Of a stretch of DNA of 64,000 nt, positions 24,996-34,547 are shown piece by piece; the stretch's first letter is position 1; the number at the start of each line of letters is the position of its first letter. A program made the position numbers and the translations under genes. The notes under the pieces are model-generated. The model saw only the letters and a program-made list of their open reading frames with translations. It was not told the DNA's origin and made no database searches. The DNA comes from UBA1715 sp045615765 (GTDB lineage: Bacteria > Bacteroidota > Bacteroidia > Bacteroidales > UBA1715). Location: positions 1 to 64,000 of the forward strand of contig JAZLFM010000038.1 in assembly GCA_045615765.1 (NCBI GenBank). The letters run 5' to 3'.

Positions 24996-26222
24996 ATGGG
25001 AGTAGTTAATAAGAACTTTACAAAACTGAATGAAAGCTATTTGTTTTCGGAGATTGCTCATAGAGTGAAAGACTTTAAAGCTGCAAATCCAGATGCGAAA
25101 GTTATTAGTTTAGGTATAGGCGATGTAACTCGTCCATTGTGTCCGGAAGTTATAAAAGCCTTGCATGCTGCGGTGGATGAAATGGCTCAGAAAGAGACTT
25201 TTCATGGATATGGACCAGAGCAAGGTTATTCGTTTTTAATCGAAAAAATTATTGAACACGATTATAAATCACGCGGAATAAAATTGCAACCAAGCGAAGT
25301 TTTCATTAGCGATGGGGCAAAGAGTGATTTAGGAAACATAAGCGAATTGTTTGATAATGGAAACTTGGTTGCCGTTACCGATCCTGTTTATCCAGTATAT
25401 GTTGACACAAATGTAATGGCCGGTCGTGCTGGAGAATTGGACGAAAACGGATGTTGGAACAATATTGTGTATCTTCCTTGCAATTTAGCGAACGATTTTG
25501 TGCCGGAAATTCCAAAAGAATGCCCAGATATTATATATTTGTGCTATCCAAACAATCCTACGGGAACAACCTTGTCTAAGGAGGCTTTAAAAGCGTGGGT
25601 TGACTACGCGTTAAAGAATAAGGCTATCATATTGTATGATTCTGCGTATGAAGCATTTATAACTGAAGACGATGTTCCTCATAGTATATACGAGATAAAA
25701 GGAGCTGAAAAGGTGGCGATAGAGTTTAGAAGTTTCTCAAAAACTGCAGGTTTTACGGGACTACGTTGTGGTTACACAGTGGTTCCTAAAGGTGTAGTCG
25801 CTAGTGATTCGGAAGGAAATGAATTCCAATTGAATCATTTGTGGAACCGTCGTCAATGTACAAAGTTCAATGGTACGGCATATATCGTACAGCGTGCAGC
25901 TGCGGCAATTTACACGCAACAAGGACAAAAAGAAATAAAAGAAACTATAGCATATTATTTGAATAATGCGAAAATTTTACGAGAAGGCTTGGCTAATCTT
26001 GGTTATCAGGTATATGGCGGCGTAAACGCTCCTTATATTTGGTTGAAAACACCACAAGGTTTTGGCTCTTGGGATTTTTTCGATGCAGTTTTGAATAAAT
26101 GCCATATAGTAACGACTCCTGGAGTTGGATTTGGACCAAGTGGAGAAGGCTATGTAAGACTAACTTCGTTTGGTACTGAAGAAGATTGCAGAGAAGCAAT
26201 AGAAAGATTTAAGAAATTGTAA
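24996..26222 (+). CDS. dapL: LL-diaminopimelate aminotransferase
   Basis: PLP enzyme (408 aa) that makes LL-diaminopimelate from tetrahydrodipicolinate in one step, for lysine and peptidoglycan. Characteristic DapL blocks are FTKLNESYLFSEIAHRV at the start, ISLGIGDVTRPL near residue 37, FHGYGPEQGY near 71 and LCYPNNPTGTT near 185. The PLP Lys block SFSKTAGFTGLRCGY lies near 245. I chose the ATG at 24996 (MGVVNKN), since the upstream in-frame codons lack family similarity and cover the promoter. It is followed 34 nt later by glnN with no terminator, so read-through is likely. Confidence 0.95.
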   Translation: MGVVNKNFTKLNESYLFSEIAHRVKDFKAANPDAKVISLGIGDVTRPLCPEVIKALHAAVDEMAQKETFHGYGPEQGYSFLIEKIIEHDYKSRGIKLQPSEVFISDGAKSDLGNISELFDNGNLVAVTDPVYPVYVDTNVMAGRAGELDENGCWNNIVYLPCNLANDFVPEIPKECPDIIYLCYPNNPTGTTLSKEALKAWVDYALKNKAIILYDSAYEAFITEDDVPHSIYEIKGAEKVAIEFRSFSKTAGFTGLRCGYTVVPKGVVASDSEGNEFQLNHLWNRRQCTKFNGTAYIVQRAAAAIYTQQGQKEIKETIAYYLNNAKILREGLANLGYQVYGGVNAPYIWLKTPQGFGSWDFFDAVLNKCHIVTTPGVGFGPSGEGYVRLTSFGTEEDCREAIERFKKL

Positions 26223-26256
26223 AAACAAACGGTGTATTAATTATAAAATTTAACTT

Positions 26257-28452
26257 ATGTCAAACTTAAGATTTCAAGTAGTAGGCGAGGCTTTTAAGAA
26301 AAAAGCAGTAGCTGTAGAAGCTCCTGAAACAGAAACTTCGGAGTACTTCGGTAAGTATGTGTTTGGCCGTGAGCAAATGGCTAAATACTTGTCAAAAGAA
26401 ACAGTTAAGAAAATTCGTGATGTAATTGATAATGGTGCGACATTGGATAGAGATATTGCGAACCATGTTGCCGCAGGTATGAAACAGTGGGCAATGGAAA
26501 TGGGTGCTACTCACTATACTCACTGGTTCCAACCATTAACAGACGGAACTGCTGAAAAACACGATTCTTTCATTGAATATTCTGGTGCTCCAGGAGAAGG
26601 CGTTATTGAAGAATTCTCAGGAAAACTATTAGCTCAACAAGAACCAGATGCTTCTAGTTTCCCAAGTGGTGGTTTGCGTAATACATTCGAAGCACGTGGT
26701 TATTCTGCATGGGATCCTTCATCTCCAGCATTCATCGTTGATGATACACTTTGTATTCCAACAGTATTCGTTTCTTACACTGGTGAAGCTCTTGACTACA
26801 AAGCTCCTCTTTTGAAAGCATTGAACGCTGTTAATAAAGCTGCTGTTGATGTATGTCACTATTTCGATAAAAGCGTTAAGAAAGTATATTCTTACCTTGG
26901 TTGGGAACAAGAATATTTCTTAGTTGACGAAGGTTTGTATGCAATCCGTCCAGACTTGTTGTTGACAGGTCGTACATTGGTAGGTCATGAATCTGCAAAG
27001 AACCAACAGTTGGAAGACCACTATTTTGGTTCTATTCCAGAACGTGTACAAGCTTGTATGAAAGAAATCGAATTCGAAGCTTACAAATACGGTATTCCTC
27101 TAAAAACTCGTCACAATGAGGTTGCTCCTAACCAGTTTGAGTTGGCACCAATCTTTGGTGAAACAAACTTGGCAAACGACCAAAACTTGTTGATCATGTC
27201 TGTGATGAAGAGAGTTGCTCGTAAACACGGATTTAGAGTATTGCTTCACGAAAAACCATTTGCTGGAATCAACGGTTCTGGTAAACACAATAACTGGTCT
27301 CTTGGAACAGATACAGGTGTTGGTTTGTTCACTCCAGGTAAAAACGCTACTGAAAACTTACAATTTGTAACATTCGTAGTAAACACATTGATGGCAGTGT
27401 ACAAAAACAATGCTTTGTTGAAAGCTTCTATCATGACTGCTCAAAACTCACATCGTTTGGGCGCTAACGAAGCTCCTCCAGCAATCATCTCTGTTTTCTT
27501 GGGAACTCAATTGTCGGCAATTCTTGACAAAATCGAAAAGAGCAAAGTAGAAGAATCTATCACTATTGAAGGAAAACGTAAATTCAACCTTGGTGTTTCT
27601 CAATTGCCAGAAGTATTGTTGGATAACACTGATCGTAACCGTACTTCTCCATTTGCATTCACTGGTAACCGTTTCGAATTCCGTGCAGTAGGATCTTCTG
27701 CAAACTGTGGTTCTGCTATGATCGCATTAAATACTGCTGTAGCTGCTCAGTTGAAAGAATTCAAGGCTGCTGTTGATGCTAAGATTGCAAGCGGAATGAC
27801 TAAAGATGAAGCTATCTTCACAGTATTGAAAAAACTTATTAAAGAATCGAAAGCAATTCGTTTCGACGGTAATGGTTATAGCGATGAATGGAAAGCAGAA
27901 GCAGCAAAACGTGGTTTGGATTGCGAAGCAAGTGTTCCACTAATCTATGATGCTTATACAAAACCAGAATCAGTAAAAATGTTCGAAAGCTGTGGAATTT
28001 TCACAGAAAAAGAATTGGAAGCTCGTAACGAAGTTAAATGGGAAATCTACACTAAGAAAATCCAAATTGAAGCGCGCGTTTTGGGTGACTTGGTAATGAA
28101 CCATATCATTCCTGTTGCAACTCGTTACCAATCTATGCTTTTGGATAATGTGTTCAAAATGACTCAAGTTTATGAACGCAAGAAAGCAGAAAAATTATCA
28201 GCTCACGACAACTCAACAATTGAAGCATTGTCAGAACATATTTCAGCTATGAAAGAGTTCGTTGAAAAAATGGTTGAAGCTCGTAAAGTTGCTAATAAGA
28301 TTACTGACGAAAGACAAAAAGCATTTGCTTATCAAGAATCAGTATTACCATTCTTTGACAAGATCCGCTATCACGCCGATAAACTTGAATTGATAGTTGA
28401 CGACGAAATGTGGTCATTGCCAAAATACAGAGAATTATTATTCATTCGTTAA
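26257..28452 (+). CDS. glnN: Glutamine synthetase, type III
   Basis: ATP-dependent synthesis of glutamine from glutamate and ammonium, 731 aa, the length of GSIII enzymes common in Bacteroidetes. The N-terminal GSIII block (RFQVVGEAFKKK), THWFQPLTDGTAEKHDSF, RGYSAWDPSSPAF and NQFELAPIF are typical. GSGKHNNWSLGT is the ATP/metal region and NRTSPFAFTGNRFEFRAVGS the glutamate-binding region. Codon use is even and well biased, pointing to high expression. It lies upstream of gltB, gltD and asnB, and a hairpin separates it from gltB. Confidence 0.96.
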   Translation: MSNLRFQVVGEAFKKKAVAVEAPETETSEYFGKYVFGREQMAKYLSKETVKKIRDVIDNGATLDRDIANHVAAGMKQWAMEMGATHYTHWFQPLTDGTAEKHDSFIEYSGAPGEGVIEEFSGKLLAQQEPDASSFPSGGLRNTFEARGYSAWDPSSPAFIVDDTLCIPTVFVSYTGEALDYKAPLLKALNAVNKAAVDVCHYFDKSVKKVYSYLGWEQEYFLVDEGLYAIRPDLLLTGRTLVGHESAKNQQLEDHYFGSIPERVQACMKEIEFEAYKYGIPLKTRHNEVAPNQFELAPIFGETNLANDQNLLIMSVMKRVARKHGFRVLLHEKPFAGINGSGKHNNWSLGTDTGVGLFTPGKNATENLQFVTFVVNTLMAVYKNNALLKASIMTAQNSHRLGANEAPPAIISVFLGTQLSAILDKIEKSKVEESITIEGKRKFNLGVSQLPEVLLDNTDRNRTSPFAFTGNRFEFRAVGSSANCGSAMIALNTAVAAQLKEFKAAVDAKIASGMTKDEAIFTVLKKLIKESKAIRFDGNGYSDEWKAEAAKRGLDCEASVPLIYDAYTKPESVKMFESCGIFTEKELEARNEVKWEIYTKKIQIEARVLGDLVMNHIIPVATRYQSMLLDNVFKMTQVYERKKAEKLSAHDNSTIEALSEHISAMKEFVEKMVEARKVANKITDERQKAFAYQESVLPFFDKIRYHADKLELIVDDEMWSLPKYRELLFIR

Positions 28453-28468
28453 TCTAACGAAGCCTTAT

Positions 28469-28491
28469 GGACAGCGGATTTTCCGCTGTCC
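28469..28491 (+). terminator. Hairpin terminator after glnN
   Basis: GGACAGCGGA (28469-28478) pairs perfectly with 28482-28491 around a TTT loop, and a CTTTTT tract follows. It lies 16 nt past the glnN stop, so glnN and gltB may be separately or partly expressed. Confidence 0.85.
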
Positions 28492-28524
28492 TTTTTACCC
28501 CGAACTTTAAAAAATTATACGCAT

Positions 28525-31500
28525 ATGAAATGTTTTTATCCAAAACATCAGGGATTGTATTCTCCCGAAAATGAGCATGATGCTTGTGGTGTTGGACTTG
28601 TAATTCAGCTACATGGTGGGAAATCCCACGACATTGTAGAGAAAGGTCTACAAGTGTTGGAACACATGAATCACCGTGGTGCAGAAGGTATTGATGCAAA
28701 CACTGGTGACGGTGCTGGTATATTAGTACAAATCCCTCACGAATTTATTCTTCTTCAAGGAATTGCAGTTCCTGAAAAAGGTCGTTATGGAACAGGTTTG
28801 ATATTCTTGCCAAAGAATGAAGGCGAAGCTTCAATCTGTATGAGTATCTTACAAAAAGAAATCGAGAAAGAATCATTGACTCTTATCGCTGTTCGTGACG
28901 TTCCTGTAAATAGCTCGATTTTGGGTGAAGGTTCTCTTGCAACAGAACCACAAACAAAACAAGTTTTCATCTCTGGTGGTGCAAGTCAAGAAGAACTTGA
29001 ACGCAAATTGTATATCGTTCGTAAGAAAGCGGAGATTGCAATTATGAAAGCTGATTTGGAAGAAAAACGTAGTTTCTATGTAAATAGCTTGTCAACAAAA
29101 ACCATCGTGTACAAAGGTATGTTGACATCTCCTCAATTGCGTGAGTATTATGCAGATTTAACGCATCCAAACTTTACAAGTGCTATCGCTCTTGTTCACT
29201 CACGTTTCAGTACAAACACATTCCCAACTTGGGATTTGGCACAACCATTCCGTTTGTTGGGTCACAACGGTGAAATCAATACGATTAAGGGAAATAGATT
29301 CTGGATGACAGCCCGCGAAAGTGTCTTGAAATCAGACAAACTTGGCGATTTGAAAGAATTATATCCGCTTATTCAACCAGATATGAGTGATAGTGCTTCA
29401 CTCGACAACGTATTCGAGTTCTTAATGATGTCAGGCTTGTCATTGCCACACGCATTGTCAATGCTTGTACCAGAAAGTTGGAACTCTAAAAACCCTATTC
29501 CTGATGATTTGAAGGCATTCTATGAATATCACAGTATGTTCATGGAACCATGGGATGGACCTGCAGACTTAATGTTTACCGATGGTCGTTATGCCGGTGG
29601 TATGCTTGATAGAAATGGTTTGCGTCCAGCTCGTTATGTAATCACCAAGGATGATTTGATGGTGGCTGCATCAGAAACAGGTGTATTGAAATTTGATGCT
29701 GCCGATGTTCGCGAAAAAGGTCGTTTCAGTCCAGGTAAAATGATACTTGTTGATACAGAAACTGGTACTATTTATCGTGATGCAGAAATAAAAGATTCTT
29801 TGGCAAAAGCATATCCATATAGAGATTGGATCAACAAAAACTGTATTGATCTTTCTACTATTACTTCTGGTCGTGCTGAAAAAATCGAACTTCCTAACTA
29901 CAAACAAATGGTTAAGGAATTCGGCTACACAAAAGAAGATATCGATATGTTGATTGACGCAATGGCTGTAGAAGGTAAAGAACCTGTTAACTCAATGGGT
30001 AACGATACGCCACTTGCAGTTATGTCAGACAAACCACAACGTATGTTTGCATATTTCCGTCAGTTGTTTGCACAGGTAACAAACCCACCAATTGACCCAA
30101 TCCGTGAGGAATTAGTAATGTCAATGATGAGTTATGTTGGCTCTGTTCACTCTAACTTGTTGGAACCAACTCCAGAAATCTGCAAATTGTTGAAGGTTAA
30201 AAATCCAATCTTGACAAATAGAGAGTTTGATTTATTATTGAACTTGAACTATAAAGGTTTCACAACAACTGTGATTCCTATGACATTTGATCCTGCAACA
30301 GGTGTTGAAGGTTTCGAAAAAGCTGTTGACGATATGTGTATCGCTGCAGAAAAAGCCATAGATGAAGGTAAAAACTACATCGTTTTGAGTGACCGTTCAG
30401 TTGACGCTACTCATGCAGCAATTCCATCGTTATTGGCAGTTTCTGCCGTTCACCATTATTTGGTTGAAAAACGTAAACGTATGCAAAGTGCTATCGTTGT
30501 TGAAACAGCAGAACCACGCGAAGTTATGCATTTCGCATTATTGTGTGGTTTTGGTGCAAACATCATCAACCCATATATGGCATTTGCAGTGTTAAAAGAA
30601 GAAATTAAGAACGGAAACATTTCTCTTGACTACGAAAGTGCACAAGCACATTATATTAAAGCGGTAACAAAAGGTATCATGAAGATTATGTCTAAGATGG
30701 GTATCGCAACAATCAGAAGTTACCGTGGTGCACAAATATTCGAGGCTGTTGGTATCGGTTCGTATGTATTGAATAAATACTTTAAAGGTACTAACTCTAA
30801 GATTGAAGGTATAGATATGTCAGATATCTATCGCGATGCTGTAGCTGCACACAAAGCAGCTTTCGAAAGCGAAGATTGGACAATTGAAAATGCAGGTAAC
30901 TATGCTTTCCGTAAAGACGGAGAATTGCACGCTTGGAATCCTGAGACTATCTCTAAATTACAGATAGCAACTCGTACAGGTGATTATGCTAAATACAAAG
31001 AATTCACGAAAGCTGTTGATGAAAAAGCTCATCCAATTTGGTTACGTGATTTCATGGATTACAAGAAAAATCCTATTGATATTAGCGAAGTAGAACCTGC
31101 AAGCGAAATAGTAAAACATCTTGTTACAGGTGCAATGTCTTTCGGAGCTATCAGTGCAGAAGCTCACGAAGCAATTGCAATCGCAATGAACAAACTTGGT
31201 ACTAAGAGTAATACAGGTGAAGGTGGTGAAGATTCTGATCGCTACAAACCACGTGAAGACGGATTGTCAACTCGTAGTGCTATCAAACAAGTTGCTTCAG
31301 GTCGTTTCGGTGTAACAACTGAATATTTGGTAAATGCTGACGAAATTCAAATTAAGGTTGCTCAAGGTGCAAAACCAGGAGAAGGTGGTCAGTTGCCAGG
31401 TTTCAAAGTTGATAAAGTGATTGCAAAAACTCGTCACTCAATTCCTGGAATCTCTTTGATTTCGCCTCCACCTCACCATGATATTTACTCAATCGAAGAT

Positions 31501-33027
31501 TTGAAACAATTGATCTACGATTTGAGAAATGTGAACCCTAAAGCTGCTATCAGCGTTAAATTGGTTTCAGAAACTGGGGTTGGTACAATTGCTGCCGGTG
31601 TTGCAAAAGCGAAAGCAGACTTGATTTTGATTTCTGGTGCCGAAGGTGGAACGGGAGCAAGTCCAGTAAGTTCTGTAAAACACGCAGGTCTTCCTGGTGA
31701 ACTTGGTTTGGCAGAAGCACAACAAACATTGGTAATCAATAACCTTCGTGGTCTTGTACGCCTTCAAGCAGATGGTCAGTTGAAAACTGGTCGCGATGTA
31801 ATCATCTCTGCATTGCTTGGTGCTGAAGAATTCGGTTTCGGTACAAGTACGTTGATAGTTCTTGGTTGCGTAATGATGCGTAAATGTCATAAAAACACTT
31901 GTCCTATGGGTGTTGCAACACAAGATCCTGAATTGCGTAAACGTTTCATCGGACACTATCAATATCTTGTAAACTTCTTCAACTTCTTGGCTGAAGATAT
32001 CCGTGAACACTTGGCTCAACTTGGTTTCAAGACATTGAACGAAGCTGTTGGTCGTGCAGATTTACTTGTACAAAAGAAATTTGAATGCAATCCTAAAATT
32101 GGCAAAATCGATATCTCAAAATTGATTTATATGCCAGAAGAAGCAAAAACAAATGCGCTACATTGTGTTAAATTAGGAATCAACAAGGTTGAGGAAGGAA
32201 TTGACCACAAGATGATAGAACAAGCGAAAGCTTCTATAGAAAAAGGTTCTAAATCTGAATTGTCATTCGAAATTGAAAACACTGACCGTACAGTAGGTGC
32301 AATGCTTTCGGGTGAAATCGTGAAGAAATATGGCGAAGCAGGTTTGCCAGAAGATACAATCAAGGTTAACTTCAAAGGTTCTGCAGGTCAAAGTTTCGGT
32401 GCATTCCTTACAAAAGGTGTTTCATTCCGATTGGAAGGTGACTCTAACGATTATGTAGGTAAAGGTCTTTCTGGTGGTCGTATAGCAATTATGCCTGCTG
32501 AAGGAACTACATACGCACCAGAACAAAATATTATCGCCGGAAATACAATATTATATGGTGCAACTTCTGGTGAAGTGTACATCAGTGGTCGTGTAGGTGA
32601 AAGATTCTGTGTTCGTAATAGTGGTGCAATCGCGGTTGTTGAAGGTGTAGGTGATCACTGTTGTGAATATATGACAGGTGGTCGTGCTGTAATCCTTGGC
32701 TCTACAGGTCGTAACTTCGCTGCCGGTATGAGTGGTGGTGTAGCTTATGTTCTTAATGAACAAGGTAACTTCGATTACTTCTGTAATATGGAAATGGTTG
32801 AATTGTCATTGTTGGAAGACAACCAAGATGTTCATGAATTGCAAGATCTTATCTACAAACACTTTACTTATACAGGAAGTCCTCTTGCAAAACGCATCTT
32901 GACAAATTGGAATGATTATGCAAACAAATTCATCAAAGTTGTTCCAATTGAATATAAGAAAGTGCTTCACGATGAAAAGATTGCCGCAATCAACAAAAAG
33001 ATTGCAGAAGTAGAACGCGATTATTAA
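28525..33027 (+). CDS. gltB: Glutamate synthase, large subunit
   Basis: Large GOGAT subunit of 1500 aa. It takes the amide of glutamine and 2-oxoglutarate to glutamate with the small subunit encoded just downstream. The class II amidotransferase Cys is residue 21 (DACGVGLV), exposed after propeptide removal. NHRGAEGID and HSRFSTNTFPTW follow. The FMN/Fe-S synthase part has GAMSFGAISAEAHE, KSNTGEGGED and GAEGGTGASP. The 3Fe-4S cysteines are in MMRKCHKNTCPMGVATQ. The C-terminal beta-helix shows GGRAVILG and GMSGGVAYV. Strong codon bias matches glnN. Confidence 0.97.
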   Translation: MKCFYPKHQGLYSPENEHDACGVGLVIQLHGGKSHDIVEKGLQVLEHMNHRGAEGIDANTGDGAGILVQIPHEFILLQGIAVPEKGRYGTGLIFLPKNEGEASICMSILQKEIEKESLTLIAVRDVPVNSSILGEGSLATEPQTKQVFISGGASQEELERKLYIVRKKAEIAIMKADLEEKRSFYVNSLSTKTIVYKGMLTSPQLREYYADLTHPNFTSAIALVHSRFSTNTFPTWDLAQPFRLLGHNGEINTIKGNRFWMTARESVLKSDKLGDLKELYPLIQPDMSDSASLDNVFEFLMMSGLSLPHALSMLVPESWNSKNPIPDDLKAFYEYHSMFMEPWDGPADLMFTDGRYAGGMLDRNGLRPARYVITKDDLMVAASETGVLKFDAADVREKGRFSPGKMILVDTETGTIYRDAEIKDSLAKAYPYRDWINKNCIDLSTITSGRAEKIELPNYKQMVKEFGYTKEDIDMLIDAMAVEGKEPVNSMGNDTPLAVMSDKPQRMFAYFRQLFAQVTNPPIDPIREELVMSMMSYVGSVHSNLLEPTPEICKLLKVKNPILTNREFDLLLNLNYKGFTTTVIPMTFDPATGVEGFEKAVDDMCIAAEKAIDEGKNYIVLSDRSVDATHAAIPSLLAVSAVHHYLVEKRKRMQSAIVVETAEPREVMHFALLCGFGANIINPYMAFAVLKEEIKNGNISLDYESAQAHYIKAVTKGIMKIMSKMGIATIRSYRGAQIFEAVGIGSYVLNKYFKGTNSKIEGIDMSDIYRDAVAAHKAAFESEDWTIENAGNYAFRKDGELHAWNPETISKLQIATRTGDYAKYKEFTKAVDEKAHPIWLRDFMDYKKNPIDISEVEPASEIVKHLVTGAMSFGAISAEAHEAIAIAMNKLGTKSNTGEGGEDSDRYKPREDGLSTRSAIKQVASGRFGVTTEYLVNADEIQIKVAQGAKPGEGGQLPGFKVDKVIAKTRHSIPGISLISPPPHHDIYSIEDLKQLIYDLRNVNPKAAISVKLVSETGVGTIAAGVAKAKADLILISGAEGGTGASPVSSVKHAGLPGELGLAEAQQTLVINNLRGLVRLQADGQLKTGRDVIISALLGAEEFGFGTSTLIVLGCVMMRKCHKNTCPMGVATQDPELRKRFIGHYQYLVNFFNFLAEDIREHLAQLGFKTLNEAVGRADLLVQKKFECNPKIGKIDISKLIYMPEEAKTNALHCVKLGINKVEEGIDHKMIEQAKASIEKGSKSELSFEIENTDRTVGAMLSGEIVKKYGEAGLPEDTIKVNFKGSAGQSFGAFLTKGVSFRLEGDSNDYVGKGLSGGRIAIMPAEGTTYAPEQNIIAGNTILYGATSGEVYISGRVGERFCVRNSGAIAVVEGVGDHCCEYMTGGRAVILGSTGRNFAAGMSGGVAYVLNEQGNFDYFCNMEMVELSLLEDNQDVHELQDLIYKHFTYTGSPLAKRILTNWNDYANKFIKVVPIEYKKVLHDEKIAAINKKIAEVERDY

Positions 33028-33048
33028 TCAGTAAAAAAGAATCAGATT

Positions 33049-34473
33049 ATGGGAAACCCTAAAGGATATATGACGATAGCTAGAAAAGAAGCAGGCTATC
33101 GTCCAATACACGAAAGAATTGTAGATTTTAGTGAAGTTGAACAGACACTAAATCTTGAAGACAGAAAATTGCAGGCTTCACGTTGTATGGATTGTGGAGT
33201 GCCATTTTGCCACTGGGCTTGTCCTCTTGGCAATAAAAACCCTGAATGGCAAGATTTAATGTACAAGGGTAAATGGCGCGAAGCTATCGCTAAATTGCAA
33301 CAAACAAGTAACTTCCCTGAATTTACCGGTCGTGTTTGTCCGGCATTGTGCGAAAAATCTTGTGTGTTGGCACAAACAGGTGAGGCTGTAACTTGCCGTG
33401 AAAACGAAGCAGCTCTTATCGAGTATGCTTTCAATCAAGGAATGATAGTTCCTTGTCCTCCAAAAACACGTACAGGTAAAACTGTTGCTGTAATTGGTTC
33501 AGGACCTTCGGGATTGGCAGCAGCTGATATGTTGAACAAAATGGGACATACGGTAACAGTATTCGAAAAAGATAATGCAATCGGTGGTTTGTTACGATTT
33601 GGTATTCCAGATTTCAAACTAAATAAGAAAGTTATAGAACGTCGTTTAGATGTGTTAAAAGCTGAAGGTATTAAATTTGTTACTAGCACATGTGTTGGTA
33701 AAGATATCACAACAGCAGATTTAATGAGTAAATACGACGCTATCTGTTTGACTATGGGTTCTGGTGAACCTCGCGATTTACCAATCGAAGGACGTGATTT
33801 GAAAGGTGTTTACTTCGCATTACAATTATTGCAACAACAAAACCATGTAAATGCAGGTGAAGATATTTCTGCAGCAGAAAGAATTTCTGCGAAAGGAAAG
33901 AAAGTGTTGGTAATCGGTGGTGGTGATACTGGATCTGACTGTGTTGGTACATCAAACCGCCAAGGTGCGACTTCGGTTACACAAATCGAAATCATGCCAA
34001 AACCACCAGTAGGATACAATCCTGCTACTCCTTGGCCAAACTACCCAATGGTGTTGAAAACATCTAGTTCTCACGAAGAAGGTTGCGATCGTTTTTGGAA
34101 TCTTGCAAGTAAGAAATTCATCGGTAAAGATGGCGTTTTAACTGGCGTTGAAGTTGCCGAAGTTGAATGGTCAAAAGATGCTGCAACAGGAAAAATGTCT
34201 ATGAAGGAAACTGGTAAGACATACGTGATTGAAGCTGATTTAGTTCTATTGGCAATGGGATTTGTTCACCCAGTTCATACAGGTCTTCTTGATGAATTAA
34301 AGGTTCAATACGATCAAAGAGGTAACGTTGCTGTTGATGCAAACCAAATGAGTAGCGTGGAAAAAGTATTCGCTGCAGGTGATACAGCAAGTGGTGCAAG
34401 TTTGGTTGTTCGTGCAATTGCTTCGGGTAGAAAAGCAGCTGCCGGAATTGACAAATATTTAAGTACAAAATAA
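33049..34473 (+). CDS. gltD: Glutamate synthase, small subunit
   Basis: FAD- and NADPH-binding subunit (474 aa) that passes electrons to GltB. The N-terminal 4Fe-4S cysteines are in ASRCMDCGVPFCHWACPLG and GRVCPALCEKSC. The FAD dinucleotide fold is VAVIGSGPSGLAAA near residue 147, and the NADPH fold VLVIGGGDTGSDC lies near 287. GDTASGASLVVRAIASGR is the C-terminal FAD contact. It starts 21 nt after gltB and is the expected operon partner. A moderate hairpin follows before asnB. Confidence 0.96.
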   Translation: MGNPKGYMTIARKEAGYRPIHERIVDFSEVEQTLNLEDRKLQASRCMDCGVPFCHWACPLGNKNPEWQDLMYKGKWREAIAKLQQTSNFPEFTGRVCPALCEKSCVLAQTGEAVTCRENEAALIEYAFNQGMIVPCPPKTRTGKTVAVIGSGPSGLAAADMLNKMGHTVTVFEKDNAIGGLLRFGIPDFKLNKKVIERRLDVLKAEGIKFVTSTCVGKDITTADLMSKYDAICLTMGSGEPRDLPIEGRDLKGVYFALQLLQQQNHVNAGEDISAAERISAKGKKVLVIGGGDTGSDCVGTSNRQGATSVTQIEIMPKPPVGYNPATPWPNYPMVLKTSSSHEEGCDRFWNLASKKFIGKDGVLTGVEVAEVEWSKDAATGKMSMKETGKTYVIEADLVLLAMGFVHPVHTGLLDELKVQYDQRGNVAVDANQMSSVEKVFAAGDTASGASLVVRAIASGRKAAAGIDKYLSTK

Positions 34474-34481
34474 AAATGTCG

Positions 34482-34504
34482 GGGGCAGGGTTTTACTCTG
34501 CTCC
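34482..34504 (+). terminator. Weak hairpin after gltD
   Basis: A 7-bp stem with one G-T pair (34482-34488 with 34498-34504), a 9-nt loop and a TTTTTA tail, directly after gltD. Probably partial, allowing asnB read-through. Confidence 0.55.
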
Positions 34505-34547
34505 TTTTTAATAAAAGAAAGTTGAATTTCTCTAAACGTTATATATT

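Noticed and set aside
28454..28699. Antisense frames within glnN, gltB and other core genes
   Set aside because: They mirror strongly coding, codon-biased genes on the other strand and have no promoter or family match.
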